Origin: Gandjariella thermophila
Lineage (GTDB): Bacteria > Actinomycetota > Actinomycetes > Mycobacteriales > Pseudonocardiaceae
Direction of reading: 5' to 3'
Assembly: GCF_005405885.1 (NCBI RefSeq)
Contig: NZ_BJFL01000028.1
Location: 1-64,000 of the forward strand
DNA: 64,000 nt
Position 1 is the first letter of the stretch; each line of letters opens with the position of its first letter. Positions 17,160 to 25,649 of the stretch are shown here, one piece after another. Under the pieces are notes generated by a model that had not been told where the DNA came from, ran no database searches, and was given only the letters and a program-made list of their open reading frames with translations. Both the position numbers and the translations under genes were made by a program.

Positions 17160-17297
17160 GTGACCAGGGCTGTGCCGTGCCCGTCGTGGTTCTCGGCCGC
17201 GGGCACGACGAACCGGCGGGTTCGGTCATCGGCGACGAACAACGAAACCTATTCGTACCGCAAATTGTGGAGCGCGGCGGCCGGGGCGGCGGTATGA
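17160..17297 (+). CDS. 45-residue leader ORF overlapping the symporter start
   Basis: A GTG at 17160, four bases after GGAGG, opens a frame of 45 codons ending in TGA at 17295-17297. The stop overlaps the symporter ATG (17294) as ATGA, so ribosomes ending here could start the symporter. The product is basic, Ser/Arg/Ala-rich, has no membrane segment and resembles nothing I recognise. ActP-type symporters are usually preceded by a DUF485 two-helix protein, and this peptide is not one. It may be a regulatory leader peptide or a real small protein. Confidence 0.5.
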   Translation: MTRAVPCPSWFSAAGTTNRRVRSSATNNETYSYRKLWSAAAGAAV

Positions 17298-18919
17298 CGG
17301 GGAACCTCGCGGCGACCGCCGCCGGCAATCCCACGATCAACCTCAGCGTCTTCGGCGTGTTCGTGGTCATCACGCTGTACGTGGTGTACCGGGCGAGCGG
17401 CGGCAACAACACCACGGCCAACTACTACGCGGCCGGCGGCCGGTTCACCGGTGCGCAGAACGGCATCGCGCTGTCCGGTGACTTCCTCTCCGCGGCGTCC
17501 TTTCTCGGCATTTCCGGGGCGATCGCGGTGCACGGTTACGACGGGTTCCTCTACTCGGTGGGCTGGCTGGTCGCCTGGCTCGTCGACCTGCTGCTGATCG
17601 CTGAGCTGCTGCGCAACACCGGCCGTTTCACCATGGGCGACGTCATGAGCTACCGGATGCGGCAACGTCCGGTGCGCGCCGCCGCGGCAATCTCCACCCT
17701 GGTCATCTCGTTCTTCTACATGCTCGCCCAGATGGCCGGCGCGGGCGGTCTCATCGCGCTGCTGCTCAACGTGCACGACGCGAGCGGTCAGGCCGTGGTC
17801 ATCCTGATCGTCGGGCTGGTGATGATCTTCTACGTGCTGGTCGGCGGCATGAAGGGCACCACCTGGGTCCAGATCATCAAGGCCAGCATGCTGCTGCTGT
17901 CCGTGACGCTGATCAGCATCTTCCTGATGGGCAAGTTCGGCTACAGCCTGTCCGCGCTGATGCAGCAGGCCACCGAGCGCAGCCCGCTGGGCGGCGGCCT
18001 GCTCGGGCCGGGCGGCTGGTACGGCGGCGGCCTCACCAGCCAACTCGACTTCGTGTCCCTGGCGCTCGCGCTGGTGCTGGGCATCTCCAGCCTGCCGCAC
18101 GTGCTGATGCGCTTCTACACCGTGCCGAACGCCAAGGAAGCCAGGCGCTCCGTGGTCTGGGCCACCTGGTGCATGTTCATCTTCTACCTGTCCACCCTGG
18201 TGATCGGTTACGGCGCGACCGCGCTGGTCGGCGCCGACACCATCAGGCACGCGCCCGGCGGGGAGAACTCGGCGGCGCCGCTGCTCGCCTTCCGGATCGG
18301 CGGAGCGGTGCTGCTCGGCGTGGTGTCCGCGGTCGCCTTCGCGACCATCCTCGCGGTGGTCGCCGGCCTGACGCTCGCCGCGTCCGCCTCGTTCTCGCAC
18401 GACGTCTACGCGAACGTGATCAAGCGGGGTAACGCCGACACCTCCGCCGAGGTCCGGGTCGCCCGGATCACCGCGCTCGTGGTGGGCATGCTCGCGATCG
18501 CCGGCGGCATCATGGCCAACGGGCAGAACGTCGCCTTCCTCGTCTCGCTGGCGTTGTGTCTCGCGGCGTCCTCGAACCTCTCCACGATCCTGTACTCGCT
18601 GTTCTGGGGGAGGTTCAACACCCGGGGCACGCTGTGGAGCATCTACGGCGGCCTGGGTTCCTGCCTGGTGCTCATCGCTTCGTCCCCGGTGCTGTCCGGC
18701 GCCCCCACGTCGATCGTCAAGGGCGTCGACTTCCACTGGTTCCCGCTCACCAACCCGGGGCTGGTGTCCATCCCGTTCTCCTTCGTCTGCGGCTATCTCG
18801 GCACCGTCACCGCGCGGAACACCGCCGACCACGCGGCCAAGCAGTCCGAGATGGAGGTGCGGGCGCTCACCGGCATCGGCGCAGAGGGGGCGGCGGCCCG
18901 CGCGGCCGTGCCCCGGTAG
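17294..18919 (+). CDS. Sodium/solute symporter of the acetate permease (ActP/MctC) type
   Basis: 541 residues from the ATG at 17294, with about 13 membrane segments. Diagnostic features are NYYAAGGRFTGAQNGIALSGDF (segment 1 to 2), FLGISGAIAVHGYDGFLY, and the sodium-site helix LALVLGISSLPHVLMRFY, followed by AFATILAVVAGLTLAASAS. The family takes up acetate, pyruvate or propionate with sodium or protons. The reading frame is open further upstream, but only this start has a coupled upstream stop and begins close to the first helix. It is expressed with the 45-codon ORF from the candidate promoter at 17075. Confidence 0.88.
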   Translation: MTGNLAATAAGNPTINLSVFGVFVVITLYVVYRASGGNNTTANYYAAGGRFTGAQNGIALSGDFLSAASFLGISGAIAVHGYDGFLYSVGWLVAWLVDLLLIAELLRNTGRFTMGDVMSYRMRQRPVRAAAAISTLVISFFYMLAQMAGAGGLIALLLNVHDASGQAVVILIVGLVMIFYVLVGGMKGTTWVQIIKASMLLLSVTLISIFLMGKFGYSLSALMQQATERSPLGGGLLGPGGWYGGGLTSQLDFVSLALALVLGISSLPHVLMRFYTVPNAKEARRSVVWATWCMFIFYLSTLVIGYGATALVGADTIRHAPGGENSAAPLLAFRIGGAVLLGVVSAVAFATILAVVAGLTLAASASFSHDVYANVIKRGNADTSAEVRVARITALVVGMLAIAGGIMANGQNVAFLVSLALCLAASSNLSTILYSLFWGRFNTRGTLWSIYGGLGSCLVLIASSPVLSGAPTSIVKGVDFHWFPLTNPGLVSIPFSFVCGYLGTVTARNTADHAAKQSEMEVRALTGIGAEGAAARAAVPR

Positions 18920-18962
18920 TCCGGCCCCCGCCCGCGCGGCCCGGTCGGGCGTGCGGGCCGGA
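18920..18962. terminator. Convergent terminator hairpin
   Basis: TCCGGCCC at 18920 pairs with GGGCCGGA ending at 18962, and CGCCCG/CGGGCG pair inside it. This gives a long GC-rich hairpin in the 48 bases between the converging symporter and glycosyltransferase genes, usable from both sides. Confidence 0.6.
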
Positions 18963-18967
18963 TCGGG

Positions 18968-20155
18968 TCACCGGGACGCCGGATAGCTGCGGCCCTTCCA
19001 CACCGCGCCGCGCCCGCGCCAGTGCGCCACCGCGGAGTCCACGGTCATCAGCAGGTACAGCAGCGCGGTACCGGGCAGCAGGAACGCCGCGGCCACCGGC
19101 TGCCGGTAGTAGCGCAGCATCGGGCCGTAGGTGGCGGCCATCAGCAGCCAGGACGCCGCCCCGGCGAGCAGAGTGACCGGATCGGCGGTGACCGCGCCGG
19201 CGACCGTGGAGGCCGGCGGGACGAGGAACACCACCGCGAGCCCGAGCACCGTGGCCGCCAGCACCAGCGGCGAGTAGCGCAGTTGCGGGTAGGCGCTGCG
19301 GGCGACCATCCGCCACAGGGTGCCCAGCGTCGGGTACGGCCGCACGCTGCGCACCTCCTCGGCCAGCCCCAACCAGATGCGTCCGCCGCTGCGCTTGACC
19401 GCCCTGCCGAGCGCGACGTCGTCGATCACCGCGCCGCGGATCGCGTCCACCCCGCCGGCGCGGGCCAGGGCCGCACGGCGGACCAAGCAGCACCCGCCGG
19501 CCGCGGCGGCGGTGCGCGCCCCCGGCCGGTTGACCCAGCGGAACGGGTAGAGCATGGCGAAGAAGTACACGAACGCCGGCACCACCAGCCGCTCCCACGC
19601 CGTCCGGGTACGGAGCACCGCCATCCGCGACACCAGGTCGCAGCCGGTGGCGACGGCACCGGCCACCAGATTCGCCAGCGAGTCCAGGCCGTGCGCGATG
19701 TCCGCGTCGGTGAGCAGCAGGAACTCCACCTCACCCGCCTCGGCCACACCGTGCCGCACCGCCCACAGCTTGCCGGTCCAGCCGTCCGGGGCCTCGCCCG
19801 GCGCGATCACCGTCAGCGGCAGACCCGGATGCTCCCCGCCGCGCTCCCGGCGGTGCCCGTCCGCCAGCCGCTCGGCCAGCGCGGCGGTGCCGTCGGTGCT
19901 GCCGTCGTCCACCAGGATCACCCGCGCCGGGCCGGGATAGCGCTGGGCGAGCAGGGTGGGCAGCGTCTCCGGCAGCACCGCGGCCTCGTCCCGCGCGGGC
20001 ACCACGACGGCCACCGGGGGCCAGCGGTCCGGCTGCCGTCGCGCCGGCAACCGGAGATCGGTGCGCCAGAAACCGCCCCGGCCCACGGTCAGCCACACCC
20101 AGACCAGCAGGGCCAGCACGGCGAGCCCGCGTACCACGTCCATCCCGACGTCCAC
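18968..20155 (-). CDS. HpnB-like family 2 glycosyltransferase, membrane-bound
   Basis: About 395 residues. An N-terminal membrane helix (LAVLALLVWVWLTV) precedes a GT-A domain with VAVVVPARDEAAVLPETLPT, ILVDDGSTDGT, the LLLTDADIAHG metal-binding motif and VIDDVALGRAVKRSGGRIWL. Three or four membrane segments follow (about 270-370). This is the architecture of the hopanoid-associated HpnB family, although no squalene-hopene cyclase is nearby. Two starts are possible: the GTG at 20155, or the ATG at 20143, four codons later. Neither has a strong ribosome binding site. The acceptor is unknown. Confidence 0.8.
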   Translation of the reverse strand: MDVGMDVVRGLAVLALLVWVWLTVGRGGFWRTDLRLPARRQPDRWPPVAVVVPARDEAAVLPETLPTLLAQRYPGPARVILVDDGSTDGTAALAERLADGHRRERGGEHPGLPLTVIAPGEAPDGWTGKLWAVRHGVAEAGEVEFLLLTDADIAHGLDSLANLVAGAVATGCDLVSRMAVLRTRTAWERLVVPAFVYFFAMLYPFRWVNRPGARTAAAAGGCCLVRRAALARAGGVDAIRGAVIDDVALGRAVKRSGGRIWLGLAEEVRSVRPYPTLGTLWRMVARSAYPQLRYSPLVLAATVLGLAVVFLVPPASTVAGAVTADPVTLLAGAASWLLMAATYGPMLRYYRQPVAAAFLLPGTALLYLLMTVDSAVAHWRGRGAVWKGRSYPASR

Positions 20156-20354
20156 GCCGCGCAGCCTGCCAGAGCCGGCCGGTGGACGGCGGCATTCCGC
20201 CAGCGGGGCGTGCCCATGCCGCACGCGTCGGGCGGTCCCCCGTGGCGCAGGCGACCGACCGGGTCCGGCTGCTCGCCGCGCACCACGCCAGCGTGGCCAG
20301 CTCCGACTGGCGCAGGCTGACCACGGTGCTGCCGATGGTGCTGCCGCGGGGCCG

Positions 20355-21218
20355 TTAACCCGAGTAGTCGTAGAAACCGCGACCGGACTTCCGGCCCAGC
20401 AGGCCGGCGTCCACCATGCGCAGCAGCAGCGGGGGCGCCGAGTACAGCGGCTCCTTGAACTCCTCGTACATCGAGTCGGCCACCGCCTTGGTGGTGTCCA
20501 ACCCGATCAGGTCGGCCAGCCGCAGCGGCCCCATCGGGTGGTTGCAGCCCAGCACCATGCCGTTGTCGATGTCCTCGGCGGAGGCGAACCCGGACTCCAG
20601 CATGCGGATCGCGGACAGCAGGTAGGGAATCAGCAGCGCGTTCACCACGAACCCGGCGCGGTCCTGGGAGCGGACCACCGTCTTGCCCAGCACGCCGGTG
20701 ACGAACGCCTCGGACCGCGCCTGGGTGTCCGCCCCGGACAGCAGCGAAGGGATCAGCTCGACCAGCTTGAGCACCGGCACCGGGTTGAAGAAGTGCAGGC
20801 CGATCACCTGCTGCGGCCGGCGGGTGGCCATGGCCAGCTTCATGATCGGGATGGAGGACGTGTTCGAGGCCAGGATCGCGTCCTCCCGGCCGACCACCTT
20901 GTCCAGGGTGGTGAACACGTCCAGCTTGGTCTGCTCGTGCTCGATCACCGCCTCCACCACCAGGTCCCGGTCGGCGAACTCGCCGAGGTCGGTGGTGAAG
21001 GACATCCGGCCCAGCGCCGCGTCCCGGTCCGCCTCGGACAGCTTCCCGGACCGCACCGCGCGGTCCAGCGACCTCGCGATCCGCTGCCGGCCGGCGTCCA
21101 ACGCGTCCCCGTTGATCTCGTTGACCAGCACGTCGAGCCCGGCCCGGGCACAGACCTCGGCGATGCCGGAACCCATCAGCCCCGCGCCGACCACACCCAC
21201 CCGGCGAATGTCACTCAC
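20355..21218 (-). CDS. 3-hydroxybutyryl-CoA dehydrogenase
   Basis: 287 residues, the standard length for the single-domain FadB2/Hbd enzymes. It has the NAD motif VGVVGAGLMGSGIAEVCARAG at the N-terminus. ASNTSSIPI and GLHFFNPVPVLKLVE carry the catalytic Ser/His region, and the C-terminus has NGMVLGCNHPMGPLRLADLIGLD. It interconverts acetoacetyl-CoA and 3-hydroxybutyryl-CoA in fatty-acid or PHB-type metabolism. It is transcribed alone, divergent from the cyclase-psuG pair. Confidence 0.93.
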   Translation of the reverse strand: MSDIRRVGVVGAGLMGSGIAEVCARAGLDVLVNEINGDALDAGRQRIARSLDRAVRSGKLSEADRDAALGRMSFTTDLGEFADRDLVVEAVIEHEQTKLDVFTTLDKVVGREDAILASNTSSIPIMKLAMATRRPQQVIGLHFFNPVPVLKLVELIPSLLSGADTQARSEAFVTGVLGKTVVRSQDRAGFVVNALLIPYLLSAIRMLESGFASAEDIDNGMVLGCNHPMGPLRLADLIGLDTTKAVADSMYEEFKEPLYSAPPLLLRMVDAGLLGRKSGRGFYDYSG

Positions 21219-21339
21219 CCGACTCCACTCCCCTGCCTGCCCATGCGGCGATGTGCCGCGCCGTCGTGAGTATCCGTGCTCGGCGCGCCGGCGTCATGCA
21301 CCCACGCGGTGATCGCTCGGGACGGCCGCCGGTCGTAGC

Positions 21340-22356
21340 ATGCGGGCCGTGTCCGACGACGGGCTGCCCAGCTACGCCGATCTGCTGGCGCGCACCGACG
21401 GCGTGCCACCCGGGTCGGCGTGGGGCCTGTGGGGGCCGGACGACCAGCTCGGCACGCTCAACCACCTGACCCCGCAGCGGACCGTGCAGGCCGCGCACGC
21501 GGTACGCACCGGCGACCGGTTCAACCTCGACCTGCCGGAACCCGCGTTCGCCCCGGCACTGACGCCGACCAGGAAACCGTTGCGACACCACATGTTCGGG
21601 GTCAGCCCGTTTCACCGCGACGAGTGGCTGGACGGCTTCTACACCCAGGTCGGCAGCCAGATCGACGGGCTGCGCCACTTCGGCCACCCCGACTGGGGCT
21701 TCTACAACGGTGCCGACCCGGACCGGCTCGTCACCGGTGACCCGCTGCTCGGCATCAGCGCCTTCGCCGAGCATGGCATCGTCGGCCGGGGTGTGCTCGT
21801 CGACGTCGGCCGGTACCTGGCGGCCCGCGGCGAGGCGATCGACCACACCACCAACCACGCCATCGGCATCGACGTGGTGGACGCGGCCGCGGCGGAGCAC
21901 GGCGTGACGCCGCGGCCCGGTGACATCGTGATGATCCGCACCGGCTGGGTCGCCCACCACCTCGGCCTGGACCGCGCGGAACGGGCCAGGGCGGTGAACC
22001 CGCTGCGCTGCCCCGGGCTGCGGCAGAGCCACGACACCGTGGCGTGGCTGTGGGACCACCGTGTCGCCCTGGTCGCCACCGACACGTTCGCCGTCGAGGC
22101 GTGGCCGGCGGTGGGTGACTCGCCGTTCGTCACCGAAGCCGAGCGGACCGGGCGGCTGGCCCGCGACCGGCACACCGGGCTGATGCACCGGGTCCTCATT
22201 CCGCTGCTCGGCATGCCGCTCGGCGAGCTGTGGCGGCTGGACGAGTTGGCCGAAGCGTGCGCCTCGGACGGCCGCTACGAGTGCCTGCTGGTGGCCAAGC
22301 CGCTGAACATCGTCGGCGGGGTCGGCTCCCCGGCCAACGCCACCGCGATCCGCTGA
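21340..22356 (+). CDS. Cyclase family protein (kynurenine formamidase-like hydrolase)
   Basis: 338 residues of the metal-dependent cyclase/KynB superfamily. QVGSQIDGLRHFGH is a variant of the HxGTHxDxPxH motif in which only part of the histidine set is kept, and a second histidine cluster occurs in DHTTNHAIGIDV. PRPGDIVMIRTGW and VALVATDTFAVE are typical strands. It probably hydrolyses an amide or ester or opens a ring; the substrate is not predictable. A GTG nine bases downstream could also serve as start. It lies 23 bases before psuG in an apparent two-gene operon. Confidence 0.78.
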   Translation: MRAVSDDGLPSYADLLARTDGVPPGSAWGLWGPDDQLGTLNHLTPQRTVQAAHAVRTGDRFNLDLPEPAFAPALTPTRKPLRHHMFGVSPFHRDEWLDGFYTQVGSQIDGLRHFGHPDWGFYNGADPDRLVTGDPLLGISAFAEHGIVGRGVLVDVGRYLAARGEAIDHTTNHAIGIDVVDAAAAEHGVTPRPGDIVMIRTGWVAHHLGLDRAERARAVNPLRCPGLRQSHDTVAWLWDHRVALVATDTFAVEAWPAVGDSPFVTEAERTGRLARDRHTGLMHRVLIPLLGMPLGELWRLDELAEACASDGRYECLLVAKPLNIVGGVGSPANATAIR

Positions 22357-22379
22357 CGGCTGGGAAGGAGAGTGCCGAG

Positions 22380-23285
22380 ATGGCGCGGCAACCGGTGGTG
22401 TCCGAGGAGGTGGCCGCCGCGCTGCGGGACGGTCGGCCGGTGGTGGCGCTGGAGTCCACGATCTTCTCCACCCTCGGCCTGCCGGCCCCGCACAACCGGA
22501 CCGCGCTGGAGCGCTGCAAGCAGGCGATCGTCGCGGGCGGCGGCGTCCCGGCGGTCACCGCCGTGCTGGACGGCGCCTGGCGGGTGGGCCTGCGCCCGGC
22601 GGAGGAGGAACGGGTGCTGCTCGGCACCCGCAAGATGGCCGAGCGGGACCTGGCCGTGGCCGCGGCGCAGGGCTGGGAGGTCGGGGTCACCACCGTCTCG
22701 GCGACCCTCGCGCTCGCCGACCTGGCCGGCGTCCGGGTGTTCGCCACCGGCGGTATCGGCGGGGTGCACCGCGGCGCGGAGGCCAGCGGCGACATCTCCG
22801 CGGACCTCGACGCGCTGGCCAACCGCCCGGTGGTGACGGTGTCCGCGGGCGCCAAGGCGTTCCTCGACCTGCCGCGCACCCTGGAGTACCTGGAGACCGC
22901 CGGGGTGCCGGTGCTGGGTTGGCGGCACGACTGGTTCCCCGCGTTCTACGCCCGGTCCAGCGGCCTGCCCGTACCGCACCGGGTGGAGTCGGCCAAGGAG
23001 GTGGCCGCCGTGCTGGCCAACCGGGCGCGGGAGCGCACCGGGGTGCTGGTGGCCGCGCCGATTCCGGTCGAGGACGAGATCGCCGCCGAGCCGATCGACG
23101 CGGCGATCGACACGGCGCTGCGGGCCTGCGCCGAGCGTGGCATCACCGGCGGTGCGGTGACCCCGTTCGTGCTGGCCCGGATCGAGGAGGCCACCGGCGG
23201 CCGGAGCGTCCCGGCGAACGTCGCGCTGGCCGAACACAACGCCGCCATCGCCGCGGACATCGCCGCCGCCCTCGCGGCCATCTGA
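22380..23285 (+). CDS. psuG: Pseudouridine-5'-phosphate glycosidase
   Basis: 301 residues. The N-terminal VVALESTIFSTLGLPAPHN, the TVSATLALADLAGVRVFATGG stretch, GGVHRGAEASGDISADL and TVSAGAKAFLDLPRTLEYLET are the conserved blocks of PsuG. The enzyme splits pseudouridine 5'-phosphate into uracil and ribose 5-phosphate. GGAAGGAGA precedes the ATG. The partner pseudouridine kinase (PfkB family, psuK) is usually next door, but here the neighbours are the cyclase upstream and a convergent fadB downstream, so phosphorylation would depend on a distant gene. Confidence 0.93.
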   Translation: MARQPVVSEEVAAALRDGRPVVALESTIFSTLGLPAPHNRTALERCKQAIVAGGGVPAVTAVLDGAWRVGLRPAEEERVLLGTRKMAERDLAVAAAQGWEVGVTTVSATLALADLAGVRVFATGGIGGVHRGAEASGDISADLDALANRPVVTVSAGAKAFLDLPRTLEYLETAGVPVLGWRHDWFPAFYARSSGLPVPHRVESAKEVAAVLANRARERTGVLVAAPIPVEDEIAAEPIDAAIDTALRACAERGITGGAVTPFVLARIEEATGGRSVPANVALAEHNAAIAADIAAALAAI

Positions 23286-23315
23286 TCGGCTGACGGCGGG
23301 ATCCAAGGAGGGACA

Positions 23316-23351
23316 GCCACGGGGCGGGCGAGGGGCGCTTCGCCCCGTGGC
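23316..23351. terminator. Convergent terminator between psuG and fadB
   Basis: GCCACGGGGCG at 23316-23326 pairs perfectly with CGCCCCGTGGC at 23341-23351. A nested alternative (GGGGCG-CTT-CGCCCC) shares the right arm. The hairpin sits midway between the two converging stops and can serve both. Confidence 0.7.
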
Positions 23352-23449
23352 GGTCGGGCTGGCCGGCAGGGTGGGGAGAAGAGTGGAGGCCCGGTGTCAG
23401 CCGTGCTGGCACCGGGCGCCGTGTCGCTGCTACCGGCCCGAGAACCGGG

Positions 23450-25618
23450 TTACTCGTACCTTCCGCCGCGCTCGGCCAGGGTGACGAGGGACTCCGGCGG
23501 GGTGAAGTGGTCGCCGTAGCGCTGGGCGAGTTCCCGGGCGCGGGCGACGAACCCGGCCGGTCCGCCGGGGTAGCCGTTGATGTACTGCAGCACGCCGCCG
23601 GTCCAGGCGGGGAAGCCGATGCCGAAGATGGAGCCGATGTTGGCGTCCGGCACCGAGGTGATCACGCCCTCGTCCAGGCAGCGCACGGTCTCCACCGCCT
23701 CGGCGAAGAGCATCCGCTCCTGCATGTCCTCGAACGGGATCTCGTGCCCGTCCTTGCGGAAGTGCTCCGCGAGCCCCGGCCACAGGCCGGCCCGCCTGCC
23801 CTCGACGTACTCGTAGAAACCGGCCCCGGAGGAACGCCCCTTGCGGTCGAACTCGTCGATCATCCGGTCGATCACCGCGTCCGCGCCGTGCTCGGGGAAC
23901 TCGCGCCCCTCGGCCTCCGCCGCCGCCTTACTCTCCAACCGGATCTTGCGCGGCAGGGTCAGGGTCAGCTCGTCCATCAGTTGCAGCGGCGGCGCGGGAT
24001 AGCCAGCCTGGTTACCGGCCTGCTCGATGGAGGCGGGGGCGAGGCCCTCGCCCACCATGGCCACCGCCTCGTTGAGGAACGTGCCGATGACCCGGCTGGT
24101 GAAGAACCCGCGGCTGTCGTTGACCACGATCGGCGTCTTGCGGATCTGCAGCACGAAATCGAAGACCTTGGCCAGGGTGGCGTCCGAGGTCTGCTTCCCC
24201 CGGATGATCTCGACCAGCGGCATCTTGTCCGCCGGGGAGAAGAAGTGGATGCCGATGAAGTCCTCGCGGCGCTTCACTCCCTCGGCGAGCCGGGTGATCG
24301 GCAGGGTGGAGGTGTTCGACCCCAGCACCGCGTCGCGGTTGACGACGTCCTCGATCTCGGCGAACACCTTGTGCTTCAGCTCGGTGCTCTCGAACACGGC
24401 CTCGATGACGAAGTCCACGCCGGCGAAGTCCGCCACCCGGTCGGTCGGGTGGATCCGCGCGAGCAGCTCGTCCGAGCGCTGCTGGGTGGTCTTCCCGCGG
24501 GCGAGGGCCTTCTCCTCCCGTTTGACCGCGTAACCCTTGCCCTGGGTCGCTGCCTCCACCGAGACGTCCTTGAGCACCACGTCGATGCCGGACTTGGCGC
24601 ACACGTACGCGATGGCCGCGCCCATCATCCCGGCGCCCAGGATGCCGACCTTGCGCGCGCCGTACTTCTCGTAGCCGTCCGGGCGGCTACCGCCGGCGTT
24701 GATGTGCTGCAGGTCGAAGAAGAACGCCTGCATCATGTTCTTCGCGACCTGCCCGGTGACCAGCTCCACCAGGTAGCGCGACTCGATCACCAGCGCGGTC
24801 TCCAGGTCCACCTGGGCGCCCTCGACCGCGGCCGCCAGGATCGCCCGCGGCGCGGGGAAGTTGGCTCCCTTGAGCTGCTTGCGCAGGTTCGCCGGGAACG
24901 CGGGCAGGTTCGCCGCCAGCGACGGGGTGGCCGGGGTGCCGCCGGGAATCCGGTAGCCCTTGGCGTCCCACGGCTGCACGCACGCCTCGGGGTTGGCCTT
25001 GATCCACTCCTTGGCCCGGGGCACCAGCTCGTCCACGCTGCCGACCAGTTCGTGTACCAGGCCCAGTTCCAGCGCTCGGGCCGGCTTGTGCCGCTGGCCC
25101 TGCAGCAGCACGTTCAGCAAGGCGTCCTGGATGCCCAGCAGCCGCACCGTCCGGGTGACGCCGCCGCCTCCGGGCAGCAGGCCGAGGGTGACCTCGGGCA
25201 GGCCGATCTGTACTCCCCTGGCGTCGGCGGCGATCCGGTGGTGGCAGGCCAGCGCGATCTCCAGGCCGCCGCCGAGAGCGGCGCCGTTGATGGCCGCGAC
25301 CACCGGCCTGCCCAGGGTTTCCAGCCGGCGCAGCAGTGCCTTGATCCGGGAGACGAACGCGAAGATCTCCGGGGCGTCCTCGCGCCTGGCCCTGATCATG
25401 TCCTTGAGGTCGCCGCCGGCGAAGAACGTCTTCTTCGCCGAGGTGACCACCACGCCGGTGATCCCCTCCTGCTCCGCCTCCAGCCGGTCGACGACCGCGC
25501 CCAGGGACTCGACGAAGGGCACGTTCATCGTGTTGGCCGACTGGTTCGGGTCGTCCATCGTCAGCACGACCACGCCGTCCGCGTCCTGCTCCCAGCGGAT
25601 GGTGCTCTGCTCGGTCAT
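23450..25618 (-). CDS. fadB: Multifunctional fatty-acid oxidation protein (enoyl-CoA hydratase / 3-hydroxyacyl-CoA dehydrogenase)
   Basis: 722 residues. An N-terminal crotonase domain (about 1-200) has NGAALGGGLEIALACHHRIA and PEVTLGLLPGGGGVTRTVRL. The middle NAD domain has KVGILGAGMMGAAIAYVCAK, then the catalytic region GSNTSTLPITRL and GIHFFSPADKMPLVE. The C-terminal dehydrogenase domain ends with AGFYEYVEG. It carries the hydration and oxidation steps of beta-oxidation. It starts 32 bases after the thiolase stop and so forms the classical fadAB pair. Confidence 0.94.
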   Translation of the reverse strand: MTEQSTIRWEQDADGVVVLTMDDPNQSANTMNVPFVESLGAVVDRLEAEQEGITGVVVTSAKKTFFAGGDLKDMIRARREDAPEIFAFVSRIKALLRRLETLGRPVVAAINGAALGGGLEIALACHHRIAADARGVQIGLPEVTLGLLPGGGGVTRTVRLLGIQDALLNVLLQGQRHKPARALELGLVHELVGSVDELVPRAKEWIKANPEACVQPWDAKGYRIPGGTPATPSLAANLPAFPANLRKQLKGANFPAPRAILAAAVEGAQVDLETALVIESRYLVELVTGQVAKNMMQAFFFDLQHINAGGSRPDGYEKYGARKVGILGAGMMGAAIAYVCAKSGIDVVLKDVSVEAATQGKGYAVKREEKALARGKTTQQRSDELLARIHPTDRVADFAGVDFVIEAVFESTELKHKVFAEIEDVVNRDAVLGSNTSTLPITRLAEGVKRREDFIGIHFFSPADKMPLVEIIRGKQTSDATLAKVFDFVLQIRKTPIVVNDSRGFFTSRVIGTFLNEAVAMVGEGLAPASIEQAGNQAGYPAPPLQLMDELTLTLPRKIRLESKAAAEAEGREFPEHGADAVIDRMIDEFDRKGRSSGAGFYEYVEGRRAGLWPGLAEHFRKDGHEIPFEDMQERMLFAEAVETVRCLDEGVITSVPDANIGSIFGIGFPAWTGGVLQYINGYPGGPAGFVARARELAQRYGDHFTPPESLVTLAERGGRYE

Positions 25619-25649
25619 GTCTCGTTGTCCCCTTGCCAGGTCAGGATCG

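Noticed and set aside
17054-17293. Long N-terminal form of the symporter
   Set aside because: The added 80 residues are not hydrophobic or family-like, the start lies upstream of the candidate promoter, and the ATG at 17294 has a coupled upstream stop.
20242-20358. 38-residue plus-strand ORF ending just before the hydroxybutyryl-CoA dehydrogenase stop
   Set aside because: Its end (LTTVLPMVLPRGR) looks protein-like, but there is no convincing ribosome binding site and no recognisable family; it may be a remnant, too weak to list.
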